Shown piece by piece: positions 51,476 through 63,785 of a stretch of 64,000 nucleotides of DNA. Origin of the DNA: Aestuariirhabdus haliotis (GTDB taxonomy: Bacteria; Pseudomonadota; Gammaproteobacteria; Pseudomonadales; Aestuariirhabdaceae); assembly GCF_023509475.1 (NCBI RefSeq), contig NZ_JAKSDZ010000001.1, forward strand, positions 186,001 to 250,000. Reading direction: 5' to 3'. The notes beneath the pieces are model-generated. The model made no database searches, was not told where the DNA came from, and worked only from the letters and a program-made list of their open reading frames with translations. Position 1 is the first letter of the stretch. Each line of letters begins with the position of its first letter. A program made the position numbers and the translations under genes.

Positions 51476-52924
51476 CTAGCGCCGCCAGAACATGGGGGTA
51501 AACAGAACCAGCAGGGTAAAGATCTCGAGTCGACCGAGCAACATGGCGAAACTGAGAATCCACTTGGAACTGTCGGGGAGTTCAGCGTAGGTCATCGAGG
51601 CATCACCTAACGCCGGGCCCAGGTTATTCATGCAGGATGCGACGGTAGAAAATGCGGTAGGAAGATCCAGGCCGGTCGCGATCAAAGCCAAAAACAGCAA
51701 AATAAAGATAAACACGTAGGCGGAGAAAAATCCCCAGACCGCTTCACCAACACGATCGGGAACCGCCTTACGCCCCAGCTTGATGGGAATCACAGCGTTC
51801 GGGTGCAGCATTCGGGTAATTTCCCGGACCCCCTGACGATAGATCAGCAGTACTCGAATCACTTTCATGCCACCGCCGGTGGAGCCCGCGCAGGCCCCTG
51901 CAAAACTGGTTAGGAACAGCAGATAGGCCAGAAAGGTGGGCCATACGGAGAAATCGGTGGTGCTAAAACCGGTGGTTGTCGCGATCGAGACCACCTCGAA
52001 AATACCGTATTGGATCGACTCCCCAAAGCCATAGGTGCCGCTGATACTGAGTACCAGCACGGCGATCAGTGAAACCCCACCCAGAATCACAAAATAGGCC
52101 ACCACCTCCGGGTCATGAAGGTAATGTCCGAGCTGTCGATGGCGCCAGGCAAAGAAGTGCAATGAGAAGTTAATGCCGGCAATCAGCATGAAAACGACGG
52201 CAATAGCATCGATCGTCGGGCTATTGAAGTAACCAATACTCGCATCGTGGGTCGAAAAGCCACCGATGGCGATAGTTGAAAAACTGTGACTGACGGCATC
52301 GAAAAGATCCATACCGGCGGCCCAGTAGGCCACCGCGCAGGCGGTCGTAAGGCTGAGATAGAGATACCAGAGCGCCTTGGCGGTTTCGGTAATACGGGGA
52401 GTCAGTTTGGCGTCTTTAACCGGGCCTGGAGTTTCGGCGCGATACAGTTGCATGCCACCGATACCGAGCATGGGCAGAATGGCCACTGCCAGCACGATGA
52501 TGCCCATGCCCCCGAGCCATTGCAGTTGCTGGCGATAGAACAAAATCGATTTGGGAAGTTCGTCGATATTGGTCAGTACCGTGGCGCCGGTTGTGGTCAG
52601 CCCGGACATCGATTCGAACACTGCATCGACCACATTGATGGCGGGGTTTTCGTGTAGCATAAACGGCAAGGAACCAAAGCCACTCAGTACCGCCCAGAAC
52701 AGCACGGTAACCAGAAAGCCGTCACGGGTCCTCAGCTCCTGTCGAACCCGGTAGACTGGTGCCCAGATAATAAAGCCGGTAACCAGGGTGATGACAAAGG
52801 CATAGCCGAAGGCTTCGAGATGGGTGTCGTTATAGATCCAGCCGATAAGGAGCGGCGGCAGCATACTGATGCTAAACAGCATTAGTAGCAGACCAAGGAT
52901 TCGCAAGATGACCGAGAAGTGCAT
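51476..52924 (-). CDS. trkH: Trk potassium uptake channel subunit TrkH
   Basis: A 482-residue TrkH/TrkG membrane subunit with about ten hydrophobic segments and four pore loops carrying selectivity-filter glycines (LTTTGATVLT, IAIGGFSTHD, ATTTGFSTTD, NNLGPALGD). It works with TrkA, 12 bases upstream in the same operon, to import potassium. Confidence 0.95.
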   Translation of the reverse strand: MHFSVILRILGLLLMLFSISMLPPLLIGWIYNDTHLEAFGYAFVITLVTGFIIWAPVYRVRQELRTRDGFLVTVLFWAVLSGFGSLPFMLHENPAINVVDAVFESMSGLTTTGATVLTNIDELPKSILFYRQQLQWLGGMGIIVLAVAILPMLGIGGMQLYRAETPGPVKDAKLTPRITETAKALWYLYLSLTTACAVAYWAAGMDLFDAVSHSFSTIAIGGFSTHDASIGYFNSPTIDAIAVVFMLIAGINFSLHFFAWRHRQLGHYLHDPEVVAYFVILGGVSLIAVLVLSISGTYGFGESIQYGIFEVVSIATTTGFSTTDFSVWPTFLAYLLFLTSFAGACAGSTGGGMKVIRVLLIYRQGVREITRMLHPNAVIPIKLGRKAVPDRVGEAVWGFFSAYVFIFILLFLALIATGLDLPTAFSTVASCMNNLGPALGDASMTYAELPDSSKWILSFAMLLGRLEIFTLLVLFTPMFWRR

Positions 52925-52936
52925 GAATAAGGCTCG

Positions 52937-54310
52937 TTAGAAGAAGGTCAATCCAACCTGGAACAACTGCTCGACTTCACGAATACGCTTCTTGTCGACC
53001 AGAAACAGAATAATGTGGTCCTCGGATTCGATACGGATATGGTCGTGAGCAATCAGTACCTCCTCACCGCGCACAATGGCGCCGATGGTGGTGCCCTGGG
53101 GCAGTTTGACCTCGCCAATGGTGCGGCCAACTACCTTGGATGAATTTTCGTCGCCGTGGGCAATGGCCTCGATAGCCTCGGCAGCACCGCGGCGCAGGGA
53201 GTGAACATTAACCACATCCCCCCTTCGAACGTGGGTTAACAAACTGCCGATAGTCGCCTGTTGGGGAGAGATAGCGATATCGATCTCCCCCCCCTGAACC
53301 AGATCAACATAGGCCGGGTTACTGATCAGCGCCATCACCTTGTGAGCCCCGAGACGCTTGGCCAGCATGGCCGACATGACATTGGCTTCGTCATCATTGG
53401 TCAGGGCGCAGAAGATGTCGGTTTCCTCGATATTTTCGGCAACCAGTAACTCCTTGTCCGAAGCGCTGCCGTGGAACACCAGGGCCTTATCGAGGGTTTG
53501 GGCAAGCTGTTGGCAGCGCTCCATGCTGCGCTCGATCAATTTGACGTTGTAACGATCTTCGATCGATCGAGCCAGACGCTCCCCTATGTTACCGCCTCCG
53601 GCGATAATGACCCGGCTGTAAATGCTATCGAGACGGCGCAACTCACTCATAACGTCACGAATATGGCGGCTGGCAGCGATAAAGAAGACCTCATCGTCGG
53701 CTTCGATAACCGTTGAGCCTTCCGGTGTGATGGATTTACCACGACGGAAGATGGCCGCGACGCGCGTGTCTACCGAGGGCATATGTTCGCGTATATAACG
53801 CAGCTCCTGACCGACCAGGGGCCCGCCATAGTAGGCGCGGACTGCGACCAGCTGGACTCGTCCATCGGCAAAATCGAGCACTTGCAGGGCGCCGGGTTGT
53901 TCGATCAACCGCTTGACGTAATGGGTGACGACCTGTTCTGGGCTGATGATCACATCCACCGGGCAGGCGCCCTTATCGAACAACTCGGGGCGCTTGAGGT
54001 AGTCGGGTTGACGGATGCGAGCAATTTTGGTCGGCGTACGAAACAGGGAATAGGCGACCTGGCAGGCAATCATATTGACTTCGTCGCTGTTGGTGACCGC
54101 GACCAGCATATCGGCGTCATCCGCCCCGGCCCGGCGCATCACAGAGGGAAAGGAGGCCTTGCCTTCGATCGTACGGATATCCAGTCGGTCCTGCAGTTCC
54201 CGCAAACGACCGTTGTCCGTGTCGACCACGGTGATGTCATTCTCTTCACTGGCGAGGTTCTCGGCCAGGGTTCCACCGACCTGACCGGCACCAAGGATGA
54301 TAATTTTCAT
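52937..54310 (-). CDS. trkA: Trk potassium uptake regulator TrkA
   Basis: A 457-residue cytoplasmic RCK protein gating TrkH. Two NAD-binding domains are visible, [13 protein letters not shown] at the N terminus and [14 protein letters not shown] in the middle, each followed by a C-terminal RCK_C lobe. It starts 112 bases after rsmB with no strong terminator in between. Confidence 0.97.
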   Translation of the reverse strand: MKIIILGAGQVGGTLAENLASEENDITVVDTDNGRLRELQDRLDIRTIEGKASFPSVMRRAGADDADMLVAVTNSDEVNMIACQVAYSLFRTPTKIARIRQPDYLKRPELFDKGACPVDVIISPEQVVTHYVKRLIEQPGALQVLDFADGRVQLVAVRAYYGGPLVGQELRYIREHMPSVDTRVAAIFRRGKSITPEGSTVIEADDEVFFIAASRHIRDVMSELRRLDSIYSRVIIAGGGNIGERLARSIEDRYNVKLIERSMERCQQLAQTLDKALVFHGSASDKELLVAENIEETDIFCALTNDDEANVMSAMLAKRLGAHKVMALISNPAYVDLVQGGEIDIAISPQQATIGSLLTHVRRGDVVNVHSLRRGAAEAIEAIAHGDENSSKVVGRTIGEVKLPQGTTIGAIVRGEEVLIAHDHIRIESEDHIILFLVDKKRIREVEQLFQVGLTFF

Positions 54311-54422
54311 GGTCTAATCTGTTGCCTTATTGTTGTCCATATCGGCACGCTGAATTTTATCAAGCAAGCATATCAACTGCTTGTATGTATGCAAGGTGAG
54401 TTCGCAGGTAAGTAAGCAATTG

Positions 54423-55733
54423 CTAACTCGCCAATTCTTTTTTCTTCAAGAGAGCGTAGTAGAAACCGTCATGGCCACCGGGTTGGGGGAATAGCTGTCG
54501 TCCGTGGGAATCGGCTTGACCCCAGTTGGCAGTGATGGGAATCTCGACCGCATCCTCTTGCTGGTTCAGGAAGTGACCAACCTGGTCGCTGTTCTCGGCT
54601 TTCATTACCGAGCAGGTTGCGTAGAGCAAAAATCCGCCCGGCTTTAGCAGAGGCCAGAGTGCCTGCAAAATCTGTTGCTGGAGCTCCACCAACTGCGCAA
54701 TATCCTCTCGGCGACGAAGCAGCTTGATATCGGGGTGTCGCCGAATTACACCGGTGCCGCTGCAGGGGGCATCGAGCAAGATGCCATCAAAGGGAGTTTG
54801 ATCCCACCACTGTTGCGGCTGTGTGCCATCGCCAATGACCAGCTTGGCGGATAGCTTGAGTCGCTCAAGATTTTGCTCAATTCGTTGGGCGCGGACGGCA
54901 TCTACTTCCAGACAGGTTAGATCCAGGCTGGGTTGCTTCTCCAGTAAATGGCAGCTTTTGCCCCCGGGTGCTGCACAGGCATCGAGGACTCGCCGTTGGG
55001 GAGAGAGCGGCAACAGAGTGGCGGCAAGTTGCGCTGCCTCATCCTGAACGCTAATGGCCCCTTGCGCAAAATCCGGCAACGCGGTTGCGTCGCAGGGGGA
55101 GGCCAGCGTGATTCCTGATGGAGAGTGTTCACAGGGGTTGGCTTCGTGGCCCGCTTTTCGACTCTGCTCAAGGTATTTCGAACGATCGGTTTGTTGTTGA
55201 TTGACCCTCAGGGTCATGGGGGGACGCTGGTTATTGGCATTGCTTAGCTCCCGCCATTGTTCGGGCCAGTCCCGTTGCCATTGCTTGATCATCCATTTGG
55301 GGTGGGCCGTGGCAGGCACATCGCTACTGGCCAGTTGGGCTTCGATCGATTCCGCTTCCCGTTGATAACGCCTGAGCAGTGCATTGAGCAGTTTTTTGGC
55401 CCAGGGTTTTTCAAGAGCGCCGCAGGCGTTGACGGTTTCACTCAGCGCGGCATGAGCCGGGATATTGAGGGATCGTAACTGATACAGGCCTAGCAGGATC
55501 AAGGCTTCGATATCGGTGTCTTGTTCGCGCAGCGGTTTGTCGAGCAATATGGAGCTGATCGAGCGCAGGCTGAAATACCAGCGGCAGGTGCCGTAACAAA
55601 GTTCGCTGAGCAGGGCGATATTGGCGCTATCAACCTGCTCGGCGGCTTGAGGCAGTGCCTGACCAAGGGATTTTCCCTGGTGGATCACTTTGGCCAGGGC
55701 ATTTGCTGCCGCAGCACGTACCGGTAGGATCAT
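54423..55733 (-). CDS. rsmB: 16S rRNA m5C967 methyltransferase
   Basis: A 436-residue RsmB (Sun). The N-terminal third is the NusB-like RNA-binding domain; the C-terminal methyltransferase has the SAM motif DACAAPGGKSCHLLE and the cysteine motifs DAPCSGTGVIRRHPD and LLYATCSVM. It starts 3 bases after fmt, so it is part of the def-fmt-rsmB-trkA-trkH operon. Confidence 0.97.
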   Translation of the reverse strand: MILPVRAAAANALAKVIHQGKSLGQALPQAAEQVDSANIALLSELCYGTCRWYFSLRSISSILLDKPLREQDTDIEALILLGLYQLRSLNIPAHAALSETVNACGALEKPWAKKLLNALLRRYQREAESIEAQLASSDVPATAHPKWMIKQWQRDWPEQWRELSNANNQRPPMTLRVNQQQTDRSKYLEQSRKAGHEANPCEHSPSGITLASPCDATALPDFAQGAISVQDEAAQLAATLLPLSPQRRVLDACAAPGGKSCHLLEKQPSLDLTCLEVDAVRAQRIEQNLERLKLSAKLVIGDGTQPQQWWDQTPFDGILLDAPCSGTGVIRRHPDIKLLRRREDIAQLVELQQQILQALWPLLKPGGFLLYATCSVMKAENSDQVGHFLNQQEDAVEIPITANWGQADSHGRQLFPQPGGHDGFYYALLKKKELAS

Positions 55734-55736
55734 AAA

Positions 55737-56687
55737 TCAGTCAAAACACTGGTCAACGGCGAGCTGTTCGGCTCGACTGTTGAGTTGATCACGAGCACTG
55801 AGCGCTTTGGCACCCGGAAACTGGAGTGTCAATAATCGTAATACCCCGTTGTGGCAGGCGACATCGACCCCCTGCTTGTTGCTGGCCACGATAGTGCCTG
55901 GGCTCGCATTCTGGGGTGCGGTAATGGCCTCGGATTCCCAGATGCGCACACGCTCATTGTTGAGCTTTGCATGGCAGACGGGCCAGGGATTGAAGGCACG
56001 AACCTGCCTGGCGAGAACATCTGCGTCGAGGGAGAAATCGAGCCGGGCCTCCTGTTTGTCCAGTTTGTGGGCGTAGTTCGCCTGGGCATCATCCTGGCTT
56101 TGGGGTTTTGAAGCCCCGGTGCTGATTTCGGCAATCGCCTCGAGCAATGCCGGACCACCGATATCCTGTAGGCGATCGTGCAGATCGCTGGCATTATCGG
56201 TTGGCAGGATCGGACATTCGACGGTGACCAGCATATCGCCAGTATCAAGGCCGGCATCCATCTGCATAATGGTGACGCCGCTGTGGCTATCCCCTGCGGC
56301 GATGGCGCGCTGAATCGGGGCTGCACCACGCCAGCGGGGGAGTAGTGAGGCGTGAACATTAATGCAACCGTAACGCGGTGTATCCAGCACTATCTGGGGC
56401 AGGATCAAGCCGTAGGCGACCACTACCATCAGGTCAGCCTGGTAGCTGGCCAGGGTTTGCTGCGCATCCTGATCTTTCAGGCTTACAGGTTGTTCTACCG
56501 GAATCTGGTGTGCAAGAGCAACCGATTTAACCGGGCTCGGGGTCAGTTTGCGACCTCGGCCAGCAGGTCGATCAGGTTGTGTATAAACCCCAACGACCTC
56601 ATGCTCACTGTCGATCAGGGCACTGAGATGGTGGGCAGCAAATTCGGGAGTGCCGGCAAACAAGATGCGTAAAGGAGCTGTACTCAT
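55737..56687 (-). CDS. fmt: Methionyl-tRNA formyltransferase
   Basis: A 316-residue Fmt that formylates initiator Met-tRNA. The N-terminal RILFAGTPEFAAHHLSAL, the catalytic NVHASLLPRWRGAAPIQRAI with asparagine and histidine, and MDAGLDTGDML with the aspartate are intact. It is 12 bases after def. Confidence 0.97.
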   Translation of the reverse strand: MSTAPLRILFAGTPEFAAHHLSALIDSEHEVVGVYTQPDRPAGRGRKLTPSPVKSVALAHQIPVEQPVSLKDQDAQQTLASYQADLMVVVAYGLILPQIVLDTPRYGCINVHASLLPRWRGAAPIQRAIAAGDSHSGVTIMQMDAGLDTGDMLVTVECPILPTDNASDLHDRLQDIGGPALLEAIAEISTGASKPQSQDDAQANYAHKLDKQEARLDFSLDADVLARQVRAFNPWPVCHAKLNNERVRIWESEAITAPQNASPGTIVASNKQGVDVACHNGVLRLLTLQFPGAKALSARDQLNSRAEQLAVDQCFD

Positions 56688-56699
56688 AAGTCAGAACCC

Positions 56700-57206
56700 C
56701 TAGCGGTTAGCTCGCTGGCTTTTCTCCAGCTTCTTGCGAATGCGGTTACGTTTTAGAGGAGAAAGGTAATCCACAAACAGTTTGCCGTTAAGATGATCCA
56801 CCTCGTGTTGGATGCATACGGCCATAAGGCCGTCGCACTCAAGGGTAAAAGGCTTACCTTCCTTATCGAGCGCCTCAACCCGAATGCGCTCTGGGCGTTG
56901 AACAGATTCATAATAGCCGGGTACGGACAGGCAGCCTTCCTGGCTCTCTTCAAGTTCATCGCCGATCGCATTAATAACCGGGTTAATAAAAACGTGTGGT
57001 GCGCTCTTGTCTTCACTGACGTCGACCACAATAACCCGTTGGTGAACATTGATCTGGGTGGCCGCAAGACCGATGCCTGGTGCCTCGTACATGGTTTCGA
57101 GCATATCGTTGGCCAATTGGGTGATGCTGGCATCGACGGTTTGCACCGGTTTGGCTTTGGTACGAAGACGAGGGTCGGGAAATTCGAGGATATCGAGTAG
57201 TGCCAT
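56700..57206 (-). CDS. def: Peptide deformylase
   Basis: A 168-residue metalloenzyme that removes the formyl group from nascent proteins. All three motifs are present: [16 protein letters not shown] with the metal-ligand cysteine, and [12 protein letters not shown]. The ATG at 57206 gives the family N terminus [15 protein letters not shown]; the frame runs 28 codons further without similarity. No strong Shine-Dalgarno is seen. Confidence 0.96.
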   Translation of the reverse strand: MALLDILEFPDPRLRTKAKPVQTVDASITQLANDMLETMYEAPGIGLAATQINVHQRVIVVDVSEDKSAPHVFINPVINAIGDELEESQEGCLSVPGYYESVQRPERIRVEALDKEGKPFTLECDGLMAVCIQHEVDHLNGKLFVDYLSPLKRNRIRKKLEKSQRANR

Positions 57207-57528
57207 GGGAATGTCTGGTCGTTCTCTTGTAATGGCGAAGCGCATCGAGCGCCAGCACCGAGGCTGATAAGGCTGCAATTTTATGCCCATGCCGGGCCGT
57301 TGACAATTGTCGGTATGGCTTTAGCGGCTTTGAGTATAAAAAGACCAGTTTGTTGTAGTAATAAGGTAAGATGTGCTGCTAAGATTATGAACAATATGGG
57401 ATTAATGTTTGGGTCTGTGACCTGAGTCGCGGCTATTTCACTGCAAAAATCAGCTGCTTGGGCTATAGTCCGCTACTAAATAAACGATTGTTGCGCGTCA
57501 GAAAGACACCATATAGGGAAGATATATC
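57207..57528. other. 322-base divergent region between def and lysM
   Basis: No gene seen. It holds the divergent promoters of the def operon and the lysM gene, including the motif at 57455-57470. I cannot pick a reliable -35 for either. Confidence 0.4.
57455..57470 (+). promoter_or_regulatory. Promoter-like motif upstream of lysM gene
   Basis: TGCTTGGGCTATAGTC, 59 bases before the start codon, differs by one base from the motif upstream of acuI. TATAGT inside it would serve as a -10. Confidence 0.4.
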
Positions 57529-58560
57529 ATGAGGAAATCGCTGCTAGGGGCTGCCCTGCTCTGCCTGATGAGCTGGTCTGCGATCGCCGCTGACGGTCCG
57601 ATGAAGAACGGACATCCGGATACCTATGAGGTCGTCAAGGGCGACACGTTATGGGACATCTCCAACAGCTTCCTGAATTCCCCCTGGTTGTGGCCCGAGA
57701 TCTGGCACGCCAACCCCCAAATTGAAAATCCACACTTGATCTATCCAGGTGATGTTATCAGCCTGGTGTACATTGATGGTAAGCCTCGACTGACGGTTAC
57801 TTCTCGCGGAGAAGCCAGCCGTACCATAAAGTTGGGCCCCAAGGTTCGCTCTACGCCCATCGACTCGGTGATTCCTGCGATTCCCCTGGATAAAATCAAC
57901 AGCCTGTTGAAACGTAGCCGCGTTGTTGCCAGCGCTGAAGTTTTGACCGGAGCGCCCTATATTGTCACCGCAGCCCAGGAAAGAGTGGTCAGCGGCGTTG
58001 ATGACACTATTTATGCTCGAGGCAACTTCGACAGCAATGCCCCGGCTTATGGCATCTACCGTCAAGGCGACATCATTATTGACCCCAAGACCAAGGAAGC
58101 CCTGGGGGTGATGGCGGTTGATCTGGGCGCTGCGGACGTCAAACAGATTCGAGGTGAGATAGCGACCTTGCTCGTGACCCGAAGTGAATCCGAGATTCGT
58201 GCCGGAGATCGACTGCTGGAAAGTGAAGAGCGTCGAATCGATTCTACCTTCTATCCCAGTGCTCCCGAAGCCGCTATCGACGGCGAAATTGTTGGGGTAG
58301 CGGGTGGCATCAGCCAGATTGGCCAATTTGATAATGTGCTGGTCAATCGTGGCGACCGTGAAGGTCTCAAGCCCGGCAATATTTTAGCCATTAACCGTAA
58401 GCTTACGGTGATCGATGAAAAGCGCAAAGAGCAGGTGACCATGCCAGCCCATCGTGTTGGTTTGCTGATGATCTTCAAAACCTTCGAAAAGGTCAGCTTC
58501 GGCATCGTGCTGGAGACGACCGAACCATTGCTGGTCGGCGACCAGTTGGAAAACCCCTGA
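57529..58560 (+). CDS. LysM-domain secreted/periplasmic protein
   Basis: A 343-residue exported protein with an N-terminal signal peptide (KSLLGAALLCLMSWSAIAA) and one LysM peptidoglycan-binding domain at about residues 33-80 (YEVVKGDTLWDISNSFL, then NPHLIYPGDVISL). The rest has no domain I recognise. Located as in Pseudomonas, next to dprA and def; probably cell-wall associated. AGGGA precedes the ATG. A terminator follows. Confidence 0.9.
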   Translation: MRKSLLGAALLCLMSWSAIAADGPMKNGHPDTYEVVKGDTLWDISNSFLNSPWLWPEIWHANPQIENPHLIYPGDVISLVYIDGKPRLTVTSRGEASRTIKLGPKVRSTPIDSVIPAIPLDKINSLLKRSRVVASAEVLTGAPYIVTAAQERVVSGVDDTIYARGNFDSNAPAYGIYRQGDIIIDPKTKEALGVMAVDLGAADVKQIRGEIATLLVTRSESEIRAGDRLLESEERRIDSTFYPSAPEAAIDGEIVGVAGGISQIGQFDNVLVNRGDREGLKPGNILAINRKLTVIDEKRKEQVTMPAHRVGLLMIFKTFEKVSFGIVLETTEPLLVGDQLENP

Positions 58561-58573
58561 TAGGGGCTACACT

Positions 58574-58600
58574 AAAAAGGCTGCTTCGGCAGCCTTTTTT
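58574..58600 (+). terminator. Rho-independent terminator after the lysM gene
   Basis: AAAAAGGCTGC and GCAGCCTTTTT form an 11-bp stem with a TTCG tetraloop, followed by Ts. It lies 14 bases after the lysM-gene stop. Confidence 0.94.
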
Positions 58601-58629
58601 AATGCCTGTTCAAAGATCAAGGACGATCG

Positions 58630-59775
58630 ATGGATACCCTGTCTGAACCCTGGGAACGTTTGGTTCCCTGGCTGTTATTGCATCTTTTGCCTCAATTAGG
58701 CCCGATACGGAGCCAACAGTTGCTCCGGGTAATTGAGCATCCATCAGCCCTGCTTGATCATTCAAGAATGAACACTGTACCCGGCTTGCCAGCTGCCACC
58801 GCTCGGGCTCTGAAGGAATGGCATCAGCAGCGAGGTGATTTTTGGCAATATGGCTGCCGTCAACTGGAACGCACTCGACAATGGCTGAACGAGCCTGGCA
58901 ACCATGTGTTGTGTCTGGAAGATGATGCTTACCCGGAATTACTCAGGCAATTGCCCGATCCACCGCCGCTGCTCTATGTCAGAGGTCAAGTGGAGGCCTT
59001 ACTATCGCCACAGATTGCGGTTGTAGGATCACGGCAATGCTCTTATCAGGGGGCCGAAATCGCCTTTGAGTTTGCCTATCAACTGTCCCTTTATGGCTTG
59101 ACCATGACCAGTGGTCTGGCTCGAGGCATAGACACCCAGGCTCATCGTGGTGCCCTCAAGGCCCAGGCCCCTACTCTGGCGGTACTGGGAACAGGAATCG
59201 ACCGTTGCTACCCGGCCGAAAATAGCCAGTTGGCTGCGGAATTGGTGGATACCGGCGGCGCTCTGATATCTGAATTCTGTTTAGGATTAGAGCCACGGGC
59301 GGGAAACTTCCCTCGCCGTAACCGCGTGATCAGTGGATTAAGCCGAGGCATATTAGTGGTTGAGGCAGGGTTAAAAAGCGGCACCTTGATTACCGCCCGG
59401 CTGGCAATGGAACAGAATAGGGAGGTGTTTGCTATTCCTGGCTCTATCCGTAATAGCCTTAGCGCAGGTTGCCATCAGCTTATTCGAGAAGGGGCGACCC
59501 TGGTTGATAACAGCGAAGGGATCATTGCTGTTTTGGCCCCGCAAATATTGCCCTCGGCGGTGGCTCAATCGATGACTGAGGAAGCACCGGATAGCACCAC
59601 GCTTGGTGGGGACGAGCAGCAGGTGCTGGGTTTACTCGATGGACAAAGCTGTTGCCTGGACCTTCTGGTCGTCCGCAGTGCAAAACCTGTGACCGAACTG
59701 ATGTTGATTTTACAACGCCTGGAAGTGGCCGGATGGGTACGCAGGGTACCCGGAGGCTACGAACGCTGCTATTAG
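58630..59775 (+). CDS. dprA: DNA-processing protein DprA
   Basis: A 381-residue DprA, which loads RecA on single-stranded DNA taken up by natural transformation. The Rossmann-like core has VVGSRQCSYQGAE, TSGLARGIDTQAHRGAL, LGTGIDRCYPAEN and FPRRNRVISGLSRG; the C-terminal winged helix ends at LQRLEVAGWVRRVPGG. Its presence alone does not prove competence, since DprA is widespread. Confidence 0.95.
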   Translation: MDTLSEPWERLVPWLLLHLLPQLGPIRSQQLLRVIEHPSALLDHSRMNTVPGLPAATARALKEWHQQRGDFWQYGCRQLERTRQWLNEPGNHVLCLEDDAYPELLRQLPDPPPLLYVRGQVEALLSPQIAVVGSRQCSYQGAEIAFEFAYQLSLYGLTMTSGLARGIDTQAHRGALKAQAPTLAVLGTGIDRCYPAENSQLAAELVDTGGALISEFCLGLEPRAGNFPRRNRVISGLSRGILVVEAGLKSGTLITARLAMEQNREVFAIPGSIRNSLSAGCHQLIREGATLVDNSEGIIAVLAPQILPSAVAQSMTEEAPDSTTLGGDEQQVLGLLDGQSCCLDLLVVRSAKPVTELMLILQRLEVAGWVRRVPGGYERCY

Positions 59776-59952
59776 TGCTGCAGGCTTGCAACTGGCTAGG
59801 GACTGAGTTAGTTTTCGGCCACTTTATATGGGCCGCAATCGAGACGCTTTCATGAGCAATTTCCTTATCCCGCTAGCGCCGGACTCCAGAGTTTGTGATG
59901 GCACTGTGTGGGTAATGACAGCAAACGCCTCTATCCGAGCGGGAGTTGTTTG

Positions 59953-62280
<2,328 letters not shown>

Positions 62281-62444
62281 CCCTCTGCGCTTGAAGCGTA
62301 AAAGGCAATCCCTCGCCCCAGAGACTTGATAAAAGACAATATCTTCGATGCCCTTCCTGCTATTATGAACGGCAGTTAGAGACTCGATAGGTGGGCCGTT
62401 TCGGCTTGCCATTTTGACTTGTTACAGACGACAGGAGCAGGGCT

Positions 62445-63008
62445 GTGGATTCCAAACTGGGTTTTTTTATTCTGGTTGATGCCGGTGATAACGACGTTCA
62501 CAAAATTCGTGAAGAGTTGCTTAAAATCGACGAGATCGTGCTGGTCCACTGCCTGATCGGGCCGACGGATCTGATCTGCTACGGTGAGGCGGAAAGTCTG
62601 GAAGCGATGCGAGAAGTCATTACCCAAAAGGCCTCCGCGTTGATTGAAGCCAAATTTAACCCCATTTCTCATACTCAAACCTGCCTCTCCCTGGAGTGTC
62701 ATGGCAAACATCTGTCAGCCGATTTGCATGGGCACCCGGAAAAAACCGCGGCCTGGATTTTTGCCGATATCAATATTGCCAGTGCTCTGGATATTAGCGA
62801 ACGGTTGTTATCCAAAAATCCGGAAATCATCTGTGCTCATACCGTGCTCGGTGCCCAGGACACCATCTTTTACGTAGAAGCCGAGAACCTCGATCGCCTG
62901 ATGGCGGTGGTTGATGATGGGGTTCGCATCCTGCGTGGCATTGGTAACGAAGGCAAATCCGTGAAGGCGCTGTCCCGTACCGATACTCGACTGGTACTGA
63001 TGCCTTAA
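62445..63008 (+). CDS. Tandem Lrp/AsnC-type ligand-binding protein without DNA-binding domain
   Basis: A 187-residue protein made of two repeated ligand-binding (RAM/ACT-like) domains of the Lrp/AsnC family: residues about 5-75 (FILVDAGDNDVHKIREELL, HCLIGPTDLICYGEAES) and about 95-170 (AWIFADINIASALDISERLL, HTVLGAQDTIFYVEAENLD). There is no helix-turn-helix, so it does not look like a transcription factor. The start is GTG 62445 with AGGAG 7 bases upstream. Its role is unknown; it may sense an amino acid and act on a partner protein. Confidence 0.8.
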   Translation: MDSKLGFFILVDAGDNDVHKIREELLKIDEIVLVHCLIGPTDLICYGEAESLEAMREVITQKASALIEAKFNPISHTQTCLSLECHGKHLSADLHGHPEKTAAWIFADINIASALDISERLLSKNPEIICAHTVLGAQDTIFYVEAENLDRLMAVVDDGVRILRGIGNEGKSVKALSRTDTRLVLMP

Positions 63009-63049
63009 GCAGCTTTGGCGCCGGGTTAACCGATCCGGTGCCAATGTTG

Positions 63050-63595
63050 TTAAACGTAGTTTTGCTCAATGTGATCGTTTTTGAGTTTGACGTAGTTCGA
63101 TGCGGTGTAAGTAAAGTAGCTGAGTTCTTTGTTGGTTAATGGGCGAATGGCTTTGGCCGGGCGACCCACATAGAGATAACCACTCTGCAGCCGCTTGCCA
63201 GGGGGAACCAGGCTTCCAGCACCCAGTACAACTTGTGATTCCACCACTGCACCGTCCATTACCATAGCACCCATACCAATCAGAACTTCATCCCCGATTG
63301 TGCAGCCGTGAAGTGTGGCCTGATGCCCGACCGTGACATCGTTGCCCAGCGTTAACGGAAAGCCATCCGGATCGTAGGGCCCAGCGTGGGTGATATGGAG
63401 TACGGAACCGTCCTGAATGCTGCAACGTTGGCCGATGCGAATACGGTGCATATCCCCGCGGATAACGACCATTGGCCATACCGAGCAGTCGTCTCCCAGA
63501 GCCACGTCACCCAGAACGACGGCGGAAGGATCAACAAAAACCTGAGACCCGAGTTGGGGCGTAAGCGCGTTAAATGAACGAATTGATTGGCTCAT
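63050..63595 (-). CDS. Gamma carbonic anhydrase-family protein
   Basis: A 181-residue left-handed beta-helix protein of the gamma carbonic anhydrase/YrdA group. Zinc-ligand histidines are visible in VLHITHAGPYDP and in VTVGHQATLHGCTIGDE. Many family members lack proven carbonic anhydrase activity. The ATG at 63595 has GGGG 8 bases upstream; the upstream frame extension has no similarity. It is divergent from prlC, as in Pseudomonas. Confidence 0.9.
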   Translation of the reverse strand: MSQSIRSFNALTPQLGSQVFVDPSAVVLGDVALGDDCSVWPMVVIRGDMHRIRIGQRCSIQDGSVLHITHAGPYDPDGFPLTLGNDVTVGHQATLHGCTIGDEVLIGMGAMVMDGAVVESQVVLGAGSLVPPGKRLQSGYLYVGRPAKAIRPLTNKELSYFTYTASNYVKLKNDHIEQNYV

Positions 63596-63785
63596 TAGTA
63601 GAACCCCTATTGAAAACAGTGGTTGAGAAACCCATTGTATGAGTTCTGCAGGAATAAAACCGATGCGTGAAACAGGCAGCCCTGAACCGGGTGTCTTGAT
63701 TAACAACCAGGCTGCGCCTTCAACCCATGGGCTGCGCAGATTCTAACCCGAACCCAAGCTGAGTTTTAGTGAACAGGAATCTTAC

